From the IMG/VR virus record IMGVR_UViG_3300017730_000019, positions 1 to 45,250 of that record: 45,250 bases of DNA; one strand, 5' to 3'. This DNA is from a virus. Both the position numbers and the translations under genes were made by a program. The notes below the pieces were generated by a model. That model was not told the origin of the DNA and searched no databases. It was given only the letters and a program-made list of their open reading frames with translations. This document shows, one piece after another, positions 41,413 to 45,250 of this stretch (its first letter is position 1; each line of letters starts with the position of its first letter).

Positions 41413-43872
41413 ATGGCTGAAAGAATCGTCTCGCCAGGTGTATTTACAAGAGAAAAGGATTTATCCTTTCTACCACAAGGCATAAGTGAAATAGGTGCAG
41501 CTATCATCGGGCCAACCGAGAAAGGCCCTGCATTCACACCAACACAAATAACAAGTTTTCAAGAGTTTGAAGAAATTTTTGGAAACTTAGACCCAAGATT
41601 TTACACACCATACGCTGCTGAGGCATATCTTAAAAGCGCTGGTGTAGTTACAATCGTTAGAGTTTTAGGAATCGGCGGATATCTAGCTGATACTATAGAG
41701 CTTAGAATACAAAGTAGTGGTTCTGGTTATTCAGAATTCACACAATCAATCGCCGTATTAGCACCATCACTTGGTTCAAGCGGTGGTGGTGACTTATCAA
41801 AGTCAAAACTTGTCTCATCAACATCATCCGCTACATCATTTGATTTGGTTGTAAGTGGTAGTAACGTGACTGAAAGAACCTATTCTTTATCATTCGATAC
41901 AGGTAGTTCAACGCATATAAGTAAGGTATTCAGTTCAAGTCCTTTATCGACCAAAGCTAACGGAGCAGCTGGTGAGGTATACGTATACAAGAATTATAAA
42001 ACTAGACCATTTGATGTAGTAGGTGAGACAGGTGTCGCACTCGCAACTATGTCAGCTTCCATTTCGGTTACTGACAATGGTTTAGATTTTAAGAGTGGAA
42101 CAAATACTGTCGACGATGGTGGTGATGCTTCAGATACAACATGGACTGGTAATAAGGACTTCCAATTTGCAAGAACACCTTATATTCAATCCCAAAACTT
42201 ATCTGGCGCTAGAGAAGATTTATTCAGAGTATACTCAAGAAGTCATGGAACTGACGTAAATTCTAAATTTAAAATAGCTATTTTAGATATTGTTAGAGCA
42301 GATGATGTTGCTGGTTCAGACTTTGGTACATTTGCTATACAGGTTAGAGTACATAATCCAGATGGAATTGATGATGACACAATCTTAGAGACCTTTAATA
42401 AGTTAACATTTGACCCATTATCACCAAACTTCTTTGCTAGAAGAATCGGTGATAGATATTCAGTCATTGATGATAATGGTAAAAAGACAGAATATGGAAC
42501 ATTTCCAAATGTAAGTAAACATATTAGGGTCGCAGACTTTAAAAACCTCGTAAAAGATGGTCAATTTAAGTTAGATAAAGCTTTAGTACCTATGGGACAT
42601 GGTAAATTACAAAACCCAACACCAGGTGGTACTACAGTTCCAACTGCAGTAACTCAATCTAATCAGTTAACAACTGGCGGTATTTATGACCAAAATATTT
42701 TCTACGGATTTAATTTCGCAAATGAAATCTCAAGACAATATCTTGCTCCAATTCCATCATCAGCAACACCAGGTAGTAACGTTACCATGAGTCTTGAAGA
42801 CCAATTTGGAACAGACGAGGCTACAGAATTAGGTGTATCAACATTTGCAGATGCTACAGAACAGATTTCGTTGACAAACTCAGCTTTACAACAAAGAAAG
42901 TTCATAGTACCTCTACAATTTGGTTTTGATGGAAAAAATCCAGCAATAGATTCAAAAACCGCAACAGATATAGTAAATACAAATACGCAAGGATTTGATT
43001 TATCATCAACAACTGCTAGTGGTTCTGTCGCATTTAAAAGAGCGATTAACACCATTTCAAATCCAGATGAGGTTGATATAAATCTATTGGCTATACCTGG
43101 TGTGATTCACGGATTACACTCGACTGTAACAAACCATGCTATATCAAAGATGGAAGCAAGGGCAGATGCGTTTTACATAATGGACGCAGCTGGATGGAGT
43201 GATACAATCGAAACTGTCAAAAATACAATAGTAAACCTTGATACTAATTACGCAGCTGTTTACTACCCATGGGTACAAGTTGTTGATTCAAGCACAGATA
43301 GTCCAGTATGGGTTCCCCCATCAACTGTATTACCAGGTGTTTATAGTTTCAATGATAGTGTCGCACATGAGTGGTTTGCACCAGCCGGTTTGACAAGAGG
43401 TGGTTTGACGGATGTATTACAAGCTAATGGAAAATTGACACACGCTGAAAGAGATGATTTATATGAGGCAAGAATAAACCCAATCGCTTCATTCCCAAAT
43501 CAGAACGTGGTGGTATTCGGACAGAAGACACTTCAATCAAAACCATCAGCGTTAGATAGAATCAATATTAGAAGATTGTTGATTAGACTTAGAAAGTTTA
43601 TCGCATCATCTTCAAGATTCTTGGTGTTCGAACAAAATACACAGGCAACAAGAAACAGATTCCTAAATATTGTGAATCCTTTCTTAGAGTCAGTACAATC
43701 CAATAGTGGATTAAGTGCTTTCAGAGTTGTCATGGATGATTCGAATAACACACCAGATGTTGTTGATAGAAATCAGTTGGTAGGTCAGATATTTATCCAA
43801 CCTACAAGAACCGCAGAGTTTATAGTGTTAGACTTTGTTGTTCAACCAACAGGCGCTTCATTTCCTGAGTAA
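41413..43872 (+). CDS. gp18: Tail sheath protein (gp18)
   Basis: An 819-residue contractile sheath protein. The opening SPGVFTREKD, then GAAIIGPTEKGPAF and FGNLDPRFYTPYAAEAYLKS, match the gp18 family (T4: SPGIELKET..., FGQP). The C-terminal conserved domain is clear: LDRINIRRLLIRLRKFIASS, then FEQNTQATRNRFLNIVNPFLE and the final FIQPTRTAEFIVLDFVVQPTG, which forms the inner sheath. It is longer than T4 gp18 (659), the extra length lying in the variable outer domains (about 110-420). TAGGAG precedes the ATG. Confidence 0.96.
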   Translation: MAERIVSPGVFTREKDLSFLPQGISEIGAAIIGPTEKGPAFTPTQITSFQEFEEIFGNLDPRFYTPYAAEAYLKSAGVVTIVRVLGIGGYLADTIELRIQSSGSGYSEFTQSIAVLAPSLGSSGGGDLSKSKLVSSTSSATSFDLVVSGSNVTERTYSLSFDTGSSTHISKVFSSSPLSTKANGAAGEVYVYKNYKTRPFDVVGETGVALATMSASISVTDNGLDFKSGTNTVDDGGDASDTTWTGNKDFQFARTPYIQSQNLSGAREDLFRVYSRSHGTDVNSKFKIAILDIVRADDVAGSDFGTFAIQVRVHNPDGIDDDTILETFNKLTFDPLSPNFFARRIGDRYSVIDDNGKKTEYGTFPNVSKHIRVADFKNLVKDGQFKLDKALVPMGHGKLQNPTPGGTTVPTAVTQSNQLTTGGIYDQNIFYGFNFANEISRQYLAPIPSSATPGSNVTMSLEDQFGTDEATELGVSTFADATEQISLTNSALQQRKFIVPLQFGFDGKNPAIDSKTATDIVNTNTQGFDLSSTTASGSVAFKRAINTISNPDEVDINLLAIPGVIHGLHSTVTNHAISKMEARADAFYIMDAAGWSDTIETVKNTIVNLDTNYAAVYYPWVQVVDSSTDSPVWVPPSTVLPGVYSFNDSVAHEWFAPAGLTRGGLTDVLQANGKLTHAERDDLYEARINPIASFPNQNVVVFGQKTLQSKPSALDRINIRRLLIRLRKFIASSSRFLVFEQNTQATRNRFLNIVNPFLESVQSNSGLSAFRVVMDDSNNTPDVVDRNQLVGQIFIQPTRTAEFIVLDFVVQPTGASFPE

Positions 43873-43898
43873 TTCAGTAACATAAATCGAAAAACATT

Positions 43899-43926
43899 AA
43901 GCCCCATTTAACGATGGGGTTTTTTG
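43899..43926 (+). terminator. Intrinsic terminator after gp18
   Basis: CCCCAT (43902-43907) pairs with ATGGGG (43914-43919) around TTAACG, extended by weak outer pairs, and is followed by a run of six or more T. Classic rho-independent form. Confidence 0.9.
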
Positions 43927-43958
43927 TTTGACGTTTTTGTCGAAAATATTTTAACATG

Positions 43959-43966
43959 ATATTTAT
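43959..43966 (+). promoter_or_regulatory. Late promoter-like motif ATATTTAT upstream of gp19
   Basis: Exact 8-mer between the gp18 terminator and the tube gene, 38 bases before ATG 44005. Confidence 0.55.
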
Positions 43967-44004
43967 TAATGAGTATCAAAGAAATGACTTTTTGGAGACA
44001 ATGA

Positions 44005-44490
44005 ATGGCTACATTAGACCCTAATGAAATAATGTTTACCCCTTTCGAACCGAAAACTAAAAATCGGTTCATTATGTATATTGATGGAATACCAGCGTAT
44101 CTAATAAGGGCAATGAACAGACCACAACTTCAATTTGAAGAGATAGTTTTAGACCATATTAATGTGAAAAGATATGTCAAAGGTAAAGCTGCATGGCAAC
44201 CTATTGATATCACATTATACGACCCGGTTGTACCAAGTGGGGCGCAATCAGTTTTAGAGTGGATTCGTTTAGGTCACGAATCTGTAACAGGTCGTGATGG
44301 TTATTCAGATTTTTATAAAAAAGATATAACCTTTAATTTGTTAGGGCCAGTTGGTGACGTTGTTGAGGAATGGTTACTAAAAGGAACCTATATTGAGAAC
44401 GCTAACTTTGGTGATTTAGATTATGCATCAAGTGACCCAGCTGAAATTACCCTAACACTTAAATATGACTACGCAGTCTTACAATTCTAA
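44005..44490 (+). CDS. gp19: Tail tube protein (gp19)
   Basis: A 161-residue tube protein, almost the length of T4 gp19 (163). The start (FTPFEPKTKNRFIMYIDGIP), YLIRAMNRPQLQFEEIVLDH, the KGKAAWQPIDITLYDP stretch and the C-terminal ITLTLKYDYAVLQF are characteristic. It stacks as hexamers on the baseplate to form the DNA channel inside the sheath. It follows gp18 with its own terminator-promoter unit, allowing separate dosage. TTTTGGAGA precedes the ATG. Confidence 0.95.
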   Translation: MATLDPNEIMFTPFEPKTKNRFIMYIDGIPAYLIRAMNRPQLQFEEIVLDHINVKRYVKGKAAWQPIDITLYDPVVPSGAQSVLEWIRLGHESVTGRDGYSDFYKKDITFNLLGPVGDVVEEWLLKGTYIENANFGDLDYASSDPAEITLTLKYDYAVLQF

Positions 44491-44502
44491 TAGGAGAATA
44501 AA

Positions 44503-44655
44503 ATGAGTGAATGGATAGCAGCAAATTGGGAGTATGTTTTAGTAGCATTCTACGCAATTGAAAAGATTGTAAAACTTACACCAACAAAATATGATGATAT
44601 CTTATTTGATGCGGTTCTTAAACCAATCAAAGAAAAAATGATGCCATCAAAATAA
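44503..44655 (+). CDS. Small membrane-associated protein, possibly holin-like
   Basis: A 50-residue protein (MSEWIAANWEYVLVAFYAIE, then KIVKLTPTKYDD). TAGGAG at 44491-44496 with 6-base spacing and a clean stop codon support it. Residues about 8-24 form one hydrophobic, partly aromatic helix, followed by a polar amphipathic tail. The EKIVKLTPTKYDDI pattern is familiar from small phage membrane proteins sometimes called holin-like; I cannot confirm a lysis role. It sits between tube and baseplate hub genes. Confidence 0.72.
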   Translation: MSEWIAANWEYVLVAFYAIEKIVKLTPTKYDDILFDAVLKPIKEKMMPSK

Positions 44656-44723
44656 AATAGTTTTTCAGAATAAAAGGTTATAATTATAATTGGTTTTAAA
44701 ATTATTCAAAGGAGTAAAAATAA

Positions 44724-45250
44724 ATGTCTGAGTACAAGTTCCCTACTGAAATAGTAGAGCTTCCGTCAAAAGGTCATTTTTACGTTAATGGACACCCCCT
44801 ATCATCAGGTAAGGTAGAGATAAAATATATGACAGCGAAAGAAGAAGATATCTTATCGTCAGAAAATTTAATCCGTCAAGGTGTAGTAATAGACAAACTA
44901 TTGGAAGCATTAATAGTAGACAAGTCAATAAAAGTAAATGATTTATTAACAGGTGATAAAAACGCTATCATGGTAGCCACTAGAATATTAGCTTATGGAA
45001 AAGAGTATAATTTTGAGTATGGTGGTGTAGAACAATCAGTTGATTTAACAGAATTATCAAATAAAGAGGTAGACCTAAGTAAACATACTAAAGGCATCAA
45101 TGAGTTTGATTTTAAGTTACCCAACTCAAAAAGAGAGGTAAAGTTTAAATTACCAAATGGTCACGACGAAGCTGCGATTGATGAAGAGGTTAAAGCCATG
45201 AAAAAAGTTAATGAGACTGTTTCAACAGACTTAACGACCAGATTCAAAAA
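44724..45250 (+). CDS. Baseplate hub protein (gp26-like), 3' end outside window
   Basis: 175 codons are present before the window ends. ATG 44724 follows AAAGGAG at 9-base spacing. The pattern ELPSKGHFY, then PLSSGKVEIKYMTAKEEDIL, then NLIRQGVVIDKLLEALI and ATRILAYGKEY matches the hub protein annotated gp26 in marine T4-like phages (T4 gp26 is 208 residues). This would be a baseplate hub assembly protein. Order after gp19 is typical of the marine phages rather than T4. Call rests on memory of family patterns, not on a search. Confidence 0.7.
   Translation, partial: MSEYKFPTEIVELPSKGHFYVNGHPLSSGKVEIKYMTAKEEDILSSENLIRQGVVIDKLLEALIVDKSIKVNDLLTGDKNAIMVATRILAYGKEYNFEYGGVEQSVDLTELSNKEVDLSKHTKGINEFDFKLPNSKREVKFKLPNGHDEAAIDEEVKAMKKVNETVSTDLTTRFK

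Overview
This window is a block of late, structural genes from a T4-like myovirus (contractile-tailed Caudoviricetes). Every convincing gene is on the + strand. Genes are tightly packed, often with overlapping stop and start codons, and the DNA is AT-rich. I recognise the T4-type virion set by protein sequence: terminase large subunit (gp17), portal (gp20), prohead protease (gp21), scaffold (gp22), major capsid protein (gp23), neck proteins (gp13- and gp14-like), tail completion protein (gp15), sheath (gp18), tube (gp19) and a gp26-like baseplate hub protein. The fibre style, a phage-encoded ribosomal protein bS21 and the shape of the small proteins resemble marine T4-like phages of cyanobacteria and SAR11-type hosts. 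The host itself cannot be read from the sequence. I saw no tRNA, CRISPR array, integrase or transposase.

Layout. (1) Positions 1-4938 are the packaging side: a large two-domain nucleotidylyltransferase/ligase-like protein cut by the window edge, two small proteins and gp17. (2) Positions 4947-15560 are head genes: portal, a run of small proteins around gp21, bS21, a structured leader, gp22 and gp23, ending in a strong terminator. Four of the small proteins start with the same ten-residue leader (MIKLK..., ending in E or D at position 10), which looks like a capsid-targeting and gp21-cleavage signal. (3) Positions 15667-19002 are the neck and tail-completion genes; gp15 carries a long fibre-like C-terminal extension. 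(4) Positions 19011-39830 are an unusually large fibre arsenal. It includes a 1588-residue fibre with a cupredoxin-like insert, six fibres each ending in a peptidase S74-type chaperone domain plus coiled coil, and small accessory proteins. A module beginning LTAQE recurs 11 times from gp15 onward. (5) Positions 39856-41323 hold a glycosyltransferase-like protein and three small proteins. (6) Positions 41413-45250 are sheath, tube, a small membrane-associated protein and the start of the gp26-like gene.

Expression. The 8-mer ATATTTAT recurs between genes, about 4-50 bases before start codons, often touching the previous stop codon. It is the best candidate for this phage's late promoter element, although its reverse complement also resembles the T4 late promoter core. 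Clear intrinsic terminators follow gp23, the small coiled-coil pair and gp18.

How it fits together: gp17 packages DNA through the gp20 portal into a prohead built on gp22 and gp23 and matured by gp21. Gp13, gp14 and gp15 join head to tail, gp18 and gp19 form the tail, and the fibre cassettes supply host-binding tips. The fibre block sits between gp15 and gp18, a rearrangement relative to T4. No stretch over 300 bases lacks a gene; the longest gap (12635-12792) holds a promoter-like motif and three hairpins.
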